DNA of 9,801 nucleotides from Parcubacteria group bacterium CG11_big_fil_rev_8_21_14_0_20_41_14 (GTDB taxonomy: Bacteria > Patescibacteriota > Patescibacteriia > UBA2169): NCBI GenBank assembly GCA_002787075.1, contig PCVT01000106.1:1-9801 (forward strand), written 5' to 3'. Below, one piece after another: positions 1-6,109 of this stretch. How positions within the stretch are numbered: position 1 is the stretch's first letter; the number at the start of each line of letters is the position of its first letter. Below the pieces are notes generated by a model. That model searched no databases, was not told the origin of the DNA, and worked only from the letters and a program-made list of their open reading frames with translations. The translations under genes were made by a program, and so were the position numbers.

Positions 1-37
1 AAAAAGGAATTCACAGGGTAGTGAGTGGTTACAAAGA

Positions 38-85
38 AAAGGTGTCAGGAGTCGTTTTTATATTTTAACGATTACTGGCACCTTT
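38..85. repeat. 48-bp imperfect palindrome, possible bidirectional terminator
   Basis: The arms AAAGGTG (38-44) and CACCTTT (79-85) are exact. Pairing continues inward with two G-T wobbles and one mismatch to about 56/67, around an AT-rich centre. It lies 12 nt downstream of the stop of the minus-strand gene at 97-324 and could end that transcript, although the T-run is short. The GGTGTCAG core resembles the palindrome at 777-820, so the two may belong to one REP-like family. That relationship is an inference. Confidence 0.55.
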
Positions 86-96
86 ATTGGCTTTGA

Positions 97-324
97 CTAC
101 TTGACTGCTGCGATAGTAATCAGAGGCTGTGGGCAATATCTCAATGTATTGCCAAAAACAATATCAAAAATCTCGTCTGCTTGTCCCCATGAAACCACGC
201 CTGACACATTGAAGCACACCCTGCCATTTGAGCAATCTTCTGTAGCTCCTATGGTTCCATGTAGCTGCAGAAGCCGAAGAATCTGCTCATCATCATAGAG
301 CAACACTGTAAATTTATCTTGCAT
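97..324 (-). CDS. Hypothetical protein, 75 aa
   Basis: I do not recognise this family. The ORF encodes 75 residues of mixed, globular-looking composition, with no signal peptide or membrane segment, three cysteines (about residues 31, 37 and 64) and an acidic DDEQ patch near residue 11. The ATG at 324-322 is preceded on the minus strand by AGGCGGT (331-337), one mismatch from a full Shine-Dalgarno with a 6-nt spacer. That favours this strand over the overlapping plus-strand frame. A consensus promoter (531-559) and a structured leader lie upstream, and a palindrome follows the stop. The regulatory apparatus is the main reason to believe the gene is real. Nothing shows its function. Confidence 0.5.
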   Translation of the reverse strand: MQDKFTVLLYDDEQILRLLQLHGTIGATEDCSNGRVCFNVSGVVSWGQADEIFDIVFGNTLRYCPQPLITIAAVK

Positions 325-385
325 CTCTCCACCGCCTTTCTTGAAAGAAAAAATGGATGAAAGAAACTATTATTAAAGATCTATA

Positions 386-419
386 AATAAAAAATGCCCA
401 AGCCATATTTTGGCTAGGG
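386..419 (-). terminator. Intrinsic terminator within the leader of the 75-aa gene
   Basis: Read on the minus strand, CCCTAGCC (419-412) pairs with GGCTTGGG (404-397), with one mismatch and a 7-nt loop. A CA and a run of six T (394-389), then more T-rich sequence, follow. It sits between the promoter at 531-559 and the ATG at 324. It must therefore end a short RNA of about 140 nt unless it is overridden. Confidence 0.6.
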
Positions 420-486
420 TTGTCTTGAGAATGAACGTATTCAATCAACTCAAAATCCTACCTAGCCGTCTGGCTAAGGAGTAGGA
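412..486 (-). promoter_or_regulatory. Attenuator-like competing helices
   Basis: Helix I on the minus strand pairs TCCTAC (486-481) with GTAGGA (461-456), and TAGCC (476-472) with GGCTA (467-463). Its 3' arm GGCTAGG (467-461) is also perfectly complementary to CCTAGCC (418-412), the 5' arm of the terminator. A second supporting helix, TTGAG (453-449) with CTCAA (429-425), lies inside that pairing. Helix I plus terminator and the alternative antiterminator thus exclude each other. This is the arrangement expected of transcription attenuation or a riboswitch. No known riboswitch consensus was recognised. The pairings are read by eye, with no energies calculated. Confidence 0.5.
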
Positions 487-520
487 CCAACATAATGCTA
501 TTGATTTGAGTAGGTTTCAT
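458..520 (-). CDS. Putative 20-aa leader peptide
   Basis: The ATG at 520-518 lies 10 nt after the -10 box of the promoter at 531-559. The ORF runs 20 codons to TAG at 460-458. The peptide contains the hydrophobic run IMLVLLL, encoded by varied Leu codons (TTG, CTA, CTC, CTT), and ends SQTAR. The stop codon falls in the 3' arm of helix I. A ribosome stalled on the Leu/Val run would cover the 5' arm and free the 3' arm to form the antiterminator. There is no Shine-Dalgarno; translation would start on a nearly leaderless 5' end. Leader peptides of this kind control amino-acid operons and antibiotic-resistance genes. Which of these applies, if either, is unknown. The ORF may also be fortuitous. 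Confidence 0.4.
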   Translation of the reverse strand: MKPTQINSIMLVLLLSQTAR

Positions 521-530
521 ACTTATTCAG

Positions 531-559
531 AGTATAATCTTCCCTAAAAAATATGTCAA
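531..559 (-). promoter_or_regulatory. Sigma-70-type promoter for the attenuator leader and 75-aa gene
   Basis: On the minus strand a perfect -35 TTGACA (559-554) is followed by a 17-nt spacer and the -10 box TATACT (536-531). The expected start site is near 523-525. This is the best promoter match in the window and the main evidence that the region below it is transcribed on the minus strand. Confidence 0.75.
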
Positions 560-587
560 GGAATTATCCACAACATCACACAACTCC

Positions 588-704
588 ATGAACGGTGATG
601 CGCCAATATTTTTCATGGTGCGGATACCAATTATTGACCTTGATGGTGTGGACGAAATATCGTTCAGCCAAGGATCAACAAGATTTGAAATCACATTGAG
701 GTAG
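588..704 (+). CDS. Doubtful 38-aa micro-ORF
   Basis: This frame runs from ATG at 588 to TAG at 702-704 and gives a plausible peptide ending FEITLR. The same frame is open upstream to about 510 but has no other good start codon. It could be the 3' remnant of a longer gene. There is no Shine-Dalgarno before the ATG and no convincing plus-strand promoter. A good plus-strand terminator (732-765) follows 27 nt later, which supports plus-strand transcription here. The segment also contains hairpin-capable stretches (CCATGAA with TTCATGG), so a non-coding RNA is an alternative. I do not recognise a family. Confidence 0.25.
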   Translation: MNGDAPIFFMVRIPIIDLDGVDEISFSQGSTRFEITLR

Positions 705-731
705 CATCTTGCTTCAACCCATCCCAAAAAG

Positions 732-765
732 CCCAACCAAAAAATCGGTTGGGTTTTCTTTTTGT
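732..765 (+). terminator. Rho-independent terminator
   Basis: CCCAACC (732-738) pairs perfectly with GGTTGGG (747-753) around an A-rich loop. TTTTCTTTTT follows directly. It would end a plus-strand transcript from the 540-730 region; the source of that transcript is not clear. The minus-strand T-run is weaker. Confidence 0.7.
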
Positions 766-776
766 TGTGTCAAATT

Positions 777-820
777 AAAAAGGTACCAGACACTGGAGGA
801 AAAGTGTCAGGTACCTTTTT
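777..820. terminator. Palindromic mreB terminator, REP-like
   Basis: The arms AAAAAGGTACC (777-787) and GGTACCTTTTT (810-820) are perfect. After one A/A mismatch, GACACT (789-794) pairs with AGTGTC (803-808), leaving an 8-nt loop. It begins 8 nt beyond the mreB stop and ends in five T on the minus strand, so it should terminate mreB. Its symmetry makes it usable in both directions. The GGTACC/TGACACT core resembles dispersed REP-type palindromes and the element at 38-85. Confidence 0.75.
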
Positions 821-828
821 ATTATCTT

Positions 829-1836
829 TTAACTCGTAGCTAAAATGCTTCGCTTATAACTTTCAAGATTTTCCAAAGCAACGCCAGTTCCTTTGGCAAC
901 GCACAAGAGCGCTTCATCAGCAGTGTAAGCAGGCACGCCAGTTGCTTGCGCGATCAAGCGATCCATATTCCGCAATAAAGATGATCCACCGGAGAGAACA
1001 ATTCCCTTATCAATTACATCAGCTGAAAGTTCAGGAGGAGTGTTTTGTAAAACTAATTTAACCGCGGAAATAATTCCTTCTAACTCAGCTTGAATCGCTT
1101 CTGTAACATCATCAGAACCCACAGTCACGGTTCTAGGAAGGCCAGATATCATGTCTCTACCGCGCACTTCCATGGTCATTTTTTTCTGAAGATATAAAGC
1201 AGAACCAATGCTGATTTTAATTTCCTCTGAAGTGCGCTCGCCTATGGCTAGATTATATTTCCTGCGCACATGCTCTAAAATCGCGCTATCAAATCTGTTT
1301 CCTCCAATTCGCACTGATGTATTTGCCACAATTCCGCCCAAAGAAATAACTGCCATTTCGCTTGTGCCTCCGCCTAAATCAATAATCATATGCCCGCTCG
1401 CGCTTCCGATTGGAATATTCGCGCCAATAGCCGCGGCAATCGGTTCTTTGATAATATAAGCTGCTTTCGCGCCTCCAGCGATTGTGGCGTCAATTACTGC
1501 CCTTCTTTCAGTTGAAGTAATTCCAGCTGGAACCGCTACCATAACTTCTGGCCTGAAAAACCTAACATTGCCGATTGCTTTGTTAATGAAATATTTCAGC
1601 ATTGCCTCAGTTGTTTTGTAATCCGCGATAACGCCTTCGCGCAAAGGGCGTGATGCCACAATCGTGTCCGGGGTTCTGCCAAGCATCTCTTTTGCCTCAT
1701 CCCCAACTGCCAGAATTTCTCGGTCATTCAAAGAAACCGCCACAACTGACGGTTCATTTATCACAATTCCTTTTCCTGGAACATGCACCAAAGTATTGGC
1801 AGTTCCAAGGTCAATTCCGATTTTTTTTATAAACAT
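829..1836 (-). CDS. mreB: Rod-shape-determining protein MreB
   Basis: MreB is the bacterial actin homologue. It polymerises with ATP on the inner face of the membrane and organises elongation-mode peptidoglycan synthesis. At 335 residues the length is normal for the family. The actin-fold ATPase motifs are all present: phosphate-1 IGIDLGTANTLV (6-17), PSVVAV (29-34), phosphate-2 IIDLGGGTSEMAV (151-163) and adenosine motif GIVLSGGSSLL (278-288). The E131-P132 that starts the EPIAAAIGA stretch is also typical. The ATG at 1836 has no visible Shine-Dalgarno; the residues after it match a normal MreB start. A promoter lies about 85 nt upstream (1919-1947) and a palindromic terminator follows the stop, so it is probably monocistronic. 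No mreC, mreD or rodA neighbour is visible here. Confidence 0.97.
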   Translation of the reverse strand: MFIKKIGIDLGTANTLVHVPGKGIVINEPSVVAVSLNDREILAVGDEAKEMLGRTPDTIVASRPLREGVIADYKTTEAMLKYFINKAIGNVRFFRPEVMVAVPAGITSTERRAVIDATIAGGAKAAYIIKEPIAAAIGANIPIGSASGHMIIDLGGGTSEMAVISLGGIVANTSVRIGGNRFDSAILEHVRRKYNLAIGERTSEEIKISIGSALYLQKKMTMEVRGRDMISGLPRTVTVGSDDVTEAIQAELEGIISAVKLVLQNTPPELSADVIDKGIVLSGGSSLLRNMDRLIAQATGVPAYTADEALLCVAKGTGVALENLESYKRSILATS

Positions 1837-1839
1837 AGG

Positions 1840-1903
1840 GGGAAAAATTCAAAATCCAAATATTAAATGACAAAGAAAATCCAAAACTCAAAACATTTTG
1901 TCT
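1840..1903. repeat. AT-rich degenerate repeats in the mreB leader
   Basis: The 5' untranslated region of mreB contains AAAATCCAAA twice (1850-1859 and 1877-1886) and related AAATTCAAAA/AAACTCAAAA words. GACAAA (1869-1874) can also pair with TTTGTC (1898-1903) across the stretch. The pattern resembles AT-rich dispersed words I recall from candidate-phylum genomes. No function is evident. Confidence 0.35.
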
Positions 1904-1918
1904 TTCTTTCGTCTACTC

Positions 1919-1947
1919 ATCTTAAAGCAAAGACCTGCTTGCGTCAA
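1919..1947 (-). promoter_or_regulatory. mreB promoter
   Basis: On the minus strand TTGACG (1947-1942), a 17-nt spacer and TAAGAT (1924-1919) match the sigma-70 consensus at 5/6 and 4/6 positions. The start site would be near 1912, giving a leader of about 75 nt before the mreB ATG. A terminator sits immediately upstream, as expected of an independent transcription unit. Confidence 0.6.
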
Positions 1948-1950
1948 GAC

Positions 1951-1995
1951 AAAATAAAACCGCCTTCTAATTCTCTCCTTTGTTTTAGAAGGCGG
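1951..1995 (-). terminator. Intrinsic terminator insulating mreB
   Basis: CCGCCTTCTAA (1960-1970) and TTAGAAGGCGG (1985-1995) form a perfect 11-bp stem with a 14-nt loop. On the minus strand it is followed at once by TTTTATTTT (1959-1951). The plus-strand T-run starts only after a 5-nt gap, so the minus direction is preferred. It is the first terminator downstream of the DUF4012 stop at 2447, reached after crossing the plus-strand gene at 2113-2445 in antisense. Confidence 0.75.
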
Positions 1996-2073
1996 ACCTC
2001 TTTTTATTGGTTAATTGTAAGCTCACTCATTGTATCACTGCCCAAGCAACCATGCAAAATGTGGATAAAAATG

Positions 2074-2102
2074 TTGTTCTTGTATTAAAAACATGCTATA
2101 AT
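2074..2102 (+). promoter_or_regulatory. Promoter of the coiled-coil gene
   Basis: TTGTTC (2074-2079), a 17-nt spacer and a perfect TATAAT (2097-2102) are preceded by an extended -10 TG (2094-2095). The start site is expected near 2108-2110, only a few bases before the ATG at 2113. Confidence 0.75.
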
Positions 2103-2110
2103 CATATAGC
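2095..2110. promoter_or_regulatory. Dyad overlapping -10 and start site, possible operator
   Basis: GCTATA (2095-2100) and TATAGC (2105-2110) are an exact inverted repeat with a 4-nt spacer. It covers the -10 box and the predicted start point. A repressor site here would block the promoter. The half-sites partly coincide with the -10 consensus, so chance is a real possibility. Confidence 0.35.
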
Positions 2111-2112
2111 TT

Positions 2113-2445
2113 ATGGAAAATAATTATTTAGACAATCCAGTCACAAAACGTGAATTTAAAGAACTAGAATTTGATTTTCAGGAATTCATGAAATTTGTTA
2201 AAGATACGGTTGCTACTAGTAAAGAAATGAGCGAATATTTCGAACTTGTAATAAAAAAAGATAAGGAGAATACGGAAAAAATACTTTCCAGTAGCGATGG
2301 GTTATCTAAAAAATTAGATACATTTCTAACAGAAAAAGTAGCGCTTGGCGGACGAATTAATGATCAGGATGAAGAAATTGAAACAATAAAACACCGCGTC
2401 AGTAATGTTGAAGTGCGCGTTGGAATTGAACCAATGCTTGCTTAA
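2113..2445 (+). CDS. Small coiled-coil hypothetical protein, 110 aa
   Basis: This is a soluble, highly charged, helix-rich protein with no signal peptide or membrane segment. The long middle and C-terminal part shows heptad-like spacing of I/L/V, as in the DQDEEIETIKHRVSNVEV stretch at residues 84-101. It ends in VGIEP, a tail I associate with short coiled-coil proteins of candidate-phylum bacteria. It probably forms a dimer or larger bundle; the partner is unknown. The first ATG sits 10 nt after the -10 box and leaves no room for a Shine-Dalgarno, implying near-leaderless translation. A second ATG at 2188 has AGGA just upstream and is an alternative start, giving an 85-aa product. It is convergent with the DUF4012 gene, one base apart, with no terminator between them. 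Confidence 0.7.
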   Translation: MENNYLDNPVTKREFKELEFDFQEFMKFVKDTVATSKEMSEYFELVIKKDKENTEKILSSSDGLSKKLDTFLTEKVALGGRINDQDEEIETIKHRVSNVEVRVGIEPMLA

Positions 2446-2446
2446 A

Positions 2447-4369
2447 TTATTTTTGTTTTATTATGATTTCCCTGTCAACAGAAAGATCCCATTCTCCAGC
2501 AACTTGGGTGCTGGATTTTTTATCTAACACATCATCAGGATAAACAAAATCAACTTTATACGGCAATGTAATATCTAAATTCAAATCATGCGCGATAGTT
2601 CCTGATTGCTTTTGGACATACAAAGAATAACCATCTGCCAGAATACGCGATTTCAAATCCTTTGGCAAAATATATGTGAAAGACAAGGTCTCTGTATCAA
2701 GCGGCTCAATGGAAATGAATGTGCCAAACACGGTTTTTCCATGCTCATTCCCAATCGCGATTTCCTCTTCATTGCCTTGGGCTTTCACAAACCGCGAGCC
2801 CTGGGGCACGTACACGCGCGCGTAAGTGCGATATCTAGTTGTTTTCCAATCAAAATCAGCAGTGTGCTCATATGTGATTGATGCAGTTGCTTGCAAATCG
2901 CCATTATCCGCGACTTTCAAAGTATAATCAATAGTGCGCTTTATTGCTGGATCAGATTTTAATGACCCAAGATTAGCGTCCACAATCTGCAGATAATCAC
3001 CTTGGTACGAAATAATCCTGCCGTCCCAATTTAAATTTTGGACAATACGCTGTACATTGGCATCCTCAAACCAGAACATCATTTGCCTTTGGTCAATTGA
3101 CTCAAACGCGATTGGCGCCAAAGCGCGCATCTGATCCACGGATAAGGTAAATAATTTTTCCTTCAACTGCTGGGCAACATCATCAATTATTTGTTTGCGA
3201 TTATAAATAGTAATCCCCTCTTCTTGGAATCCTTTTTCAACATGATATGCCAGAGTATCAATCAGATTATCAGAAGTAAATATTTTGTCATCAACATATA
3301 CTGGCCCTAAGACCTGCATTAAATTTTCAACAACAGTTGGTGTTAAAGCAATTACCCCATCAAAATGCTTTTCCGTTCCGCGCTCGTCTTTGTAGAATTG
3401 AATCGCGTTTTGGGCTGATGAAGGAAAATCCGGATCCCAGTTTGAATCCCTAAAAAACCATTGCGCTTGCTTGATATATTTTTGCATGTGCGCGGGTGGA
3501 ACTTTTGTGTTGTATGCTTTGGCTGGCTCGTCGAGATTGTACACATTATCCGTGGTAAAAGAAACCACTTGCGCGTTGCGGATTTTTAGAATGCCATATG
3601 TGCCGATAAATCCGCCAGTAGGCCGAAGTTCTGTGTTGTTCTGCAAAAGCAAAAGATAGGTTTTTTGATTAGGATATCCTAAAACGCTTGGCGCGATTGC
3701 TATCCAAGGTTGAACTTGGGCGAATAATTCCTGAGCTTGCGTGAGTTTTGATCCTACACGGTTGATTTGGGAATTGATGAGCGGAATTTTAGTTTCTTGC
3801 TGGGCTTGGCTCAAAAATTGTAAAGACAAGATGGTTTGATTGTTTACTTTCTCCCAAAGAGATCCTGATTCAGACAATGCTTTGAGTAGTTCGCGCTTTT
3901 GCGCTTCAGTTAATTCACTGAATGAATCAAATGAAATTTCGTTTATAACTGGAACGTCTTTTATCCAATTAACTGTTTGAATTCCAGAGGCAATTGAAAT
4001 TCTGCTTGCTGTTATAATATCTTGAGCCGCGTTTGCTTCAGAGGAAATTCCAGGCAATAATGTAAAAGGATATAATCGATTAATTGAATATTCAATCTCT
4101 GTGGCGTTTGAATCAATGGTACGCAAAATTTTATCAGTGTTTTCCCAATTTTTATCTAGCACTGCTTGCTTAAGTCCTGGAATCATGGATTCTACATTGC
4201 GCGCAATCCTATACGCGTTGACTACTTGATACCCATAAAAATAAAGCAAAAAAAGCGCGACCAATCCAGTTGCCCAGGCAATGTGGTTTTTTTTAGGGAT
4301 AATGGCATAAATATTAAGCTTATTGAGCCAATCCCCACTTTTTAAAATACTTAATCGCGGAAAAGACAT
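2447..4369 (-). CDS. DUF4012 domain membrane protein
   Basis: This large envelope protein belongs to a family of unknown function that I know mainly from Actinobacteria and candidate-phylum bacteria, often beside glycan genes. From the chosen start it has 640 residues: a short cytoplasmic N-terminus, one hydrophobic segment at about 32-51 (ATGLVALFLLYFYGYQ) and a long, presumably extracytoplasmic region. The hallmark LLLQNNTELRPTGGFIGTYG is at about 240-259, followed by WFFRDSNWDPDFPSSAQ at 304-320. I start at the ATG 4369-4367 because a further upstream ATG (4441) adds 24 residues that read only as a frame-shadow of the preceding glycosyltransferase. A 50-nt overlap with that gene remains, so a later start is possible. 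It is the last gene of the cluster and probably acts on or anchors its glycan product; that role is an inference. Confidence 0.88.
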   Translation of the reverse strand: MSFPRLSILKSGDWLNKLNIYAIIPKKNHIAWATGLVALFLLYFYGYQVVNAYRIARNVESMIPGLKQAVLDKNWENTDKILRTIDSNATEIEYSINRLYPFTLLPGISSEANAAQDIITASRISIASGIQTVNWIKDVPVINEISFDSFSELTEAQKRELLKALSESGSLWEKVNNQTILSLQFLSQAQQETKIPLINSQINRVGSKLTQAQELFAQVQPWIAIAPSVLGYPNQKTYLLLLQNNTELRPTGGFIGTYGILKIRNAQVVSFTTDNVYNLDEPAKAYNTKVPPAHMQKYIKQAQWFFRDSNWDPDFPSSAQNAIQFYKDERGTEKHFDGVIALTPTVVENLMQVLGPVYVDDKIFTSDNLIDTLAYHVEKGFQEEGITIYNRKQIIDDVAQQLKEKLFTLSVDQMRALAPIAFESIDQRQMMFWFEDANVQRIVQNLNWDGRIISYQGDYLQIVDANLGSLKSDPAIKRTIDYTLKVADNGDLQATASITYEHTADFDWKTTRYRTYARVYVPQGSRFVKAQGNEEEIAIGNEHGKTVFGTFISIEPLDTETLSFTYILPKDLKSRILADGYSLYVQKQSGTIAHDLNLDITLPYKVDFVYPDDVLDKKSSTQVAGEWDLSVDREIIIKQK

Positions 4370-5135
4370 GTATCCAAGATAATTTATTAAATATTGTTTT
4401 ATGGAATTTATCAGCGCTAGAACGAGCGTGATAATGCACAATCTCTACATCTGCAATATACCATACTTCCCACCCCTTTTGCCAGAACCTGCGGCAAAAG
4501 TCAGTGTCTTCCATGAACATGAAATATTGCTCATCCATTAGGCCTACCTGATCAATCGCGCTTTTGCGGACTATCATGCAAGAGCCCTGCACCCAGTCAA
4601 CAACGCGATTGTCTTTATGGTCCCAATCTTGCATTAAGTATTTACTGATCGCGCGCTTTGCGAATTTTAGGCGCGCTAAAGGCGTTCGGCGATATAGTAA
4701 AACCAAAGGGTCTGGAAATTGGTAGCAAAAATATTGCAAAGAAAAATCAGGATGCAATAGTCGCGGACCTGCTATGCCTGCTTTTGGATGCGAATCCATA
4801 AAGCTAACCATGCGCGCCAGAGCATTGTCCCAAATTAAAATATCAGAATTGATGATAAGCGCGTATTTGCCTTTGCTGGATTTGATGCCAAGATTATTGC
4901 CAGCTGAAAATCCTATGTTCGCGCCTGCTTCTATTAAGCGAACCTGATCAAACCGCGGCATGAGTTTTTGCTTGATATATTCCGCGCTTCCATCAGTTGA
5001 CGCGTTGTCAACAATAATGATTTCATATTCAATACCGCCCTTGTCCGGAGCTGGAGTATTTTCAACAATACCTTTTACGCACGGCAAAAGGAAATCTTTG
5101 GTATTGTAGTTTACGATGATGATTGAGAGGTCCAT
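4320..5135 (-). CDS. GT2 family glycosyltransferase (WbbL/rhamnosyltransferase-like)
   Basis: This is a cytoplasmic GT-A-fold sugar transferase that uses a nucleotide-sugar donor to extend a lipid-linked or surface glycan. It has 271 residues, typical for the WbbL-like group. Visible motifs are SIIIVNYNT (4-12), IIVDNASTDGS (40-50), ANIGFSAGNN (72-81), a DxD-equivalent INSDI (95-99) and the acceptor-side VDWVQGSCMIVRK (179-191) with FMEDTDFCRR (207-216). The metal motif NSD replaces the usual NPD. It overlaps the upstream GT2 by 25 nt, consistent with translational coupling. Unlike its three GT2 relatives here it has no clear palindromic insert, so it gives a useful uninterrupted comparison. 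Donor and acceptor cannot be told from sequence. Confidence 0.93.
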   Translation of the reverse strand: MDLSIIIVNYNTKDFLLPCVKGIVENTPAPDKGGIEYEIIIVDNASTDGSAEYIKQKLMPRFDQVRLIEAGANIGFSAGNNLGIKSSKGKYALIINSDILIWDNALARMVSFMDSHPKAGIAGPRLLHPDFSLQYFCYQFPDPLVLLYRRTPLARLKFAKRAISKYLMQDWDHKDNRVVDWVQGSCMIVRKSAIDQVGLMDEQYFMFMEDTDFCRRFWQKGWEVWYIADVEIVHYHARSSADKFHKTIFNKLSWIHVFSAIKYFKKWGLAQ

Positions 5136-6085
5136 AAAATTTTATATGCTTTCGAATTTTGTGTTTCAAAAATCGCGATATAAATAAATTTTAACAACTC
5201 ATACGCGATGATAAACGGCACGCGCCACCAATCGCGCCAATCAAGATTTTTTTTAAGCATTAAAAGATGGTTGCGGATTGATAAAAATTTGATGCGATCA
5301 GATTTATTCCTGCGATCTCCTTCTTTAATCTGACGCCCATGGTATGCAATTGCTTTAGTAGCTATCTTTGCTTTGAATCCTGCGTTATGCAATCGCCAGG
5401 CCAAGTCAGCGTCTTCTTTATATGAATGAAATCTTTCGTCAAATATTCCATTTTGATCTTTTACGCTTTTTAGCGCAGAAAGACGATATAGAACGCAAGC
5501 TCCGGTTATGCCAAAAACATCTGTTTTAGGGCTCAAATTTGCGTTTTGAGGGCAGTTTTGCCCAATATCCACTATTTGCCCGTTTATGCGCATTTTCAGG
5601 CCTAAACTATCTATTACGCCATATCTATATATTTCCCCCCCTGTATTCAGGGGGGGATTAAGGGGGGGTTCTGGCAACTGCTGATATAGCACCCCGCCAA
5701 CAGAAGCAATTGAGCTCTCTGACTCTATCATATCCACTGTTTCACGCAAGAAATTCTCCTGTAATTCTGTATCAGGATTTAAGATAAGAACATAAGGAGC
5801 TTTGCACATTTCAAACCCTTGATTATGGCCTGCTGCAAATCCCCTGTTCTCGCGGTTAATCGTCATCCCCTCGGAATACTCGGGGCAGGCTCTGAGCGAA
5901 GCGAGCGCGCCAAAGGCGCGCGAGCGGAGTCGAAGGATCTCGTCTTTAGTTCCATCTTCTGACGCGTTATCAATAATTACCACTTCAAAATCTACTCCTT
6001 CCTGTTTTTCAATTCCAGTAAAAAGCCGCTCAAGATGCTTGCTTGAATTCCAGGTGACAATTTGGATTTGGACTTTTGGATGCAT
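5111..6085 (-). CDS. GT2 family glycosyltransferase with two palindromic inserts
   Basis: This 324-residue GT-A enzyme resembles the neighbouring rhamnosyltransferase-like proteins. Motifs: QIVTWNSSKHL (8-18), VVIIDNASEDGT (35-46), NRENRGFAAGHN (77-88), ILNPDTELQ (101-109), GITGACVLYR (192-201) and SYKEDADLAWRL (221-232). The C-terminus has a hydrophobic or amphipathic stretch (about 288-306). Two segments do not fit the family: residues about 48-75 (including ACPEYSEG) and about 138-151 (PPLNPPLNTGG). Both are encoded by GC-rich palindromic DNA and keep the frame open. The gene is the first after the terminator at 6110-6148, so it needs its own promoter or readthrough; I see no convincing promoter. 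The ATG at 6085 is chosen because the family start motif follows at once. Confidence 0.92.
   Translation of the reverse strand: MHPKVQIQIVTWNSSKHLERLFTGIEKQEGVDFEVVIIDNASEDGTKDEILRLRSRAFGALASLRACPEYSEGMTINRENRGFAAGHNQGFEMCKAPYVLILNPDTELQENFLRETVDMIESESSIASVGGVLYQQLPEPPLNPPLNTGGEIYRYGVIDSLGLKMRINGQIVDIGQNCPQNANLSPKTDVFGITGACVLYRLSALKSVKDQNGIFDERFHSYKEDADLAWRLHNAGFKAKIATKAIAYHGRQIKEGDRRNKSDRIKFLSIRNHLLMLKKNLDWRDWWRVPFIIAYELLKFIYIAIFETQNSKAYKILWTSQSSS
5635..5674. repeat. C/G-run palindromic insert in GT2 gene (residues ~138-151)
   Basis: CCCCCCCTG (5635-5643) and CAGGGGGGG (5648-5656) are perfect arms around TATT, followed by ATTAA and a second run of seven G. On the gene strand it reads PPLNPPLNTGG, absent from related enzymes. 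It resembles the C-run/G-run dispersed repeats that I recall in many environmental genomes. The frame is preserved. Confidence 0.75.
5850..5943. repeat. Composite palindromic insert in GT2 gene (residues ~48-75)
   Basis: The core GCGCGCC (5905-5911), AAA, GGCGCGC (5915-5921) is flanked by the outer words ATCC (5865-5868) and GGAT (5935-5938). Between core and left end lies a 27-nt module (5867-5893, containing CTCGGAATAC) that recurs inverted at 9324-9350. Both outer ends, CGAAGGATCTCGT (5931-5943) and the 19-nt end at 5850-5868, are shared exactly with the insert at 8445-8521. Confidence 0.8.
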
Positions 6086-6109
6086 ATATCCATACTACAC
6101 GATTTTTAT

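Noticed and set aside
101..298. Plus-strand ORF opposite the 75-aa gene
   Set aside because: No ribosome-binding site or promoter, whereas the minus-strand frame has an AGGCGGT and an upstream promoter.
533..538. Plus-strand TATAAT as a promoter for the 588-704 micro-ORF
   Set aside because: No -35-like hexamer lies 16-18 nt upstream; the bases are explained by the strong minus-strand promoter on the other strand.
540..730. 6S RNA, SRP RNA or tRNA in the plus-strand segment before the 732-765 terminator
   Set aside because: No end-to-end pairing, no SRP tetraloop motif and no tRNA cloverleaf or T-loop could be found.
527..736. Minus-strand 69-codon ORF with a TTG start
   Set aside because: It covers the -35/-10 promoter at 531-559, starts inside the 732-765 terminator hairpin, has no Shine-Dalgarno and resembles no protein.
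1867..2088. Plus-strand 73-codon ORF
   Set aside because: It runs through the mreB promoter and the 1951-1995 terminator hairpin, with low-complexity composition.
4370..4441. N-terminal extension of the DUF4012 ORF
   Set aside because: The extra 24 codons are the out-of-frame shadow of the preceding GT2 C-terminus and add an implausible second hydrophobic segment.
5035..5062. PDKGG segment of the GT2 at 4320-5135 as a decayed insert
   Set aside because: It sits at a comparable loop and recalls a common repeat-encoded peptide, but no inverted repeat remains, so it cannot be supported.
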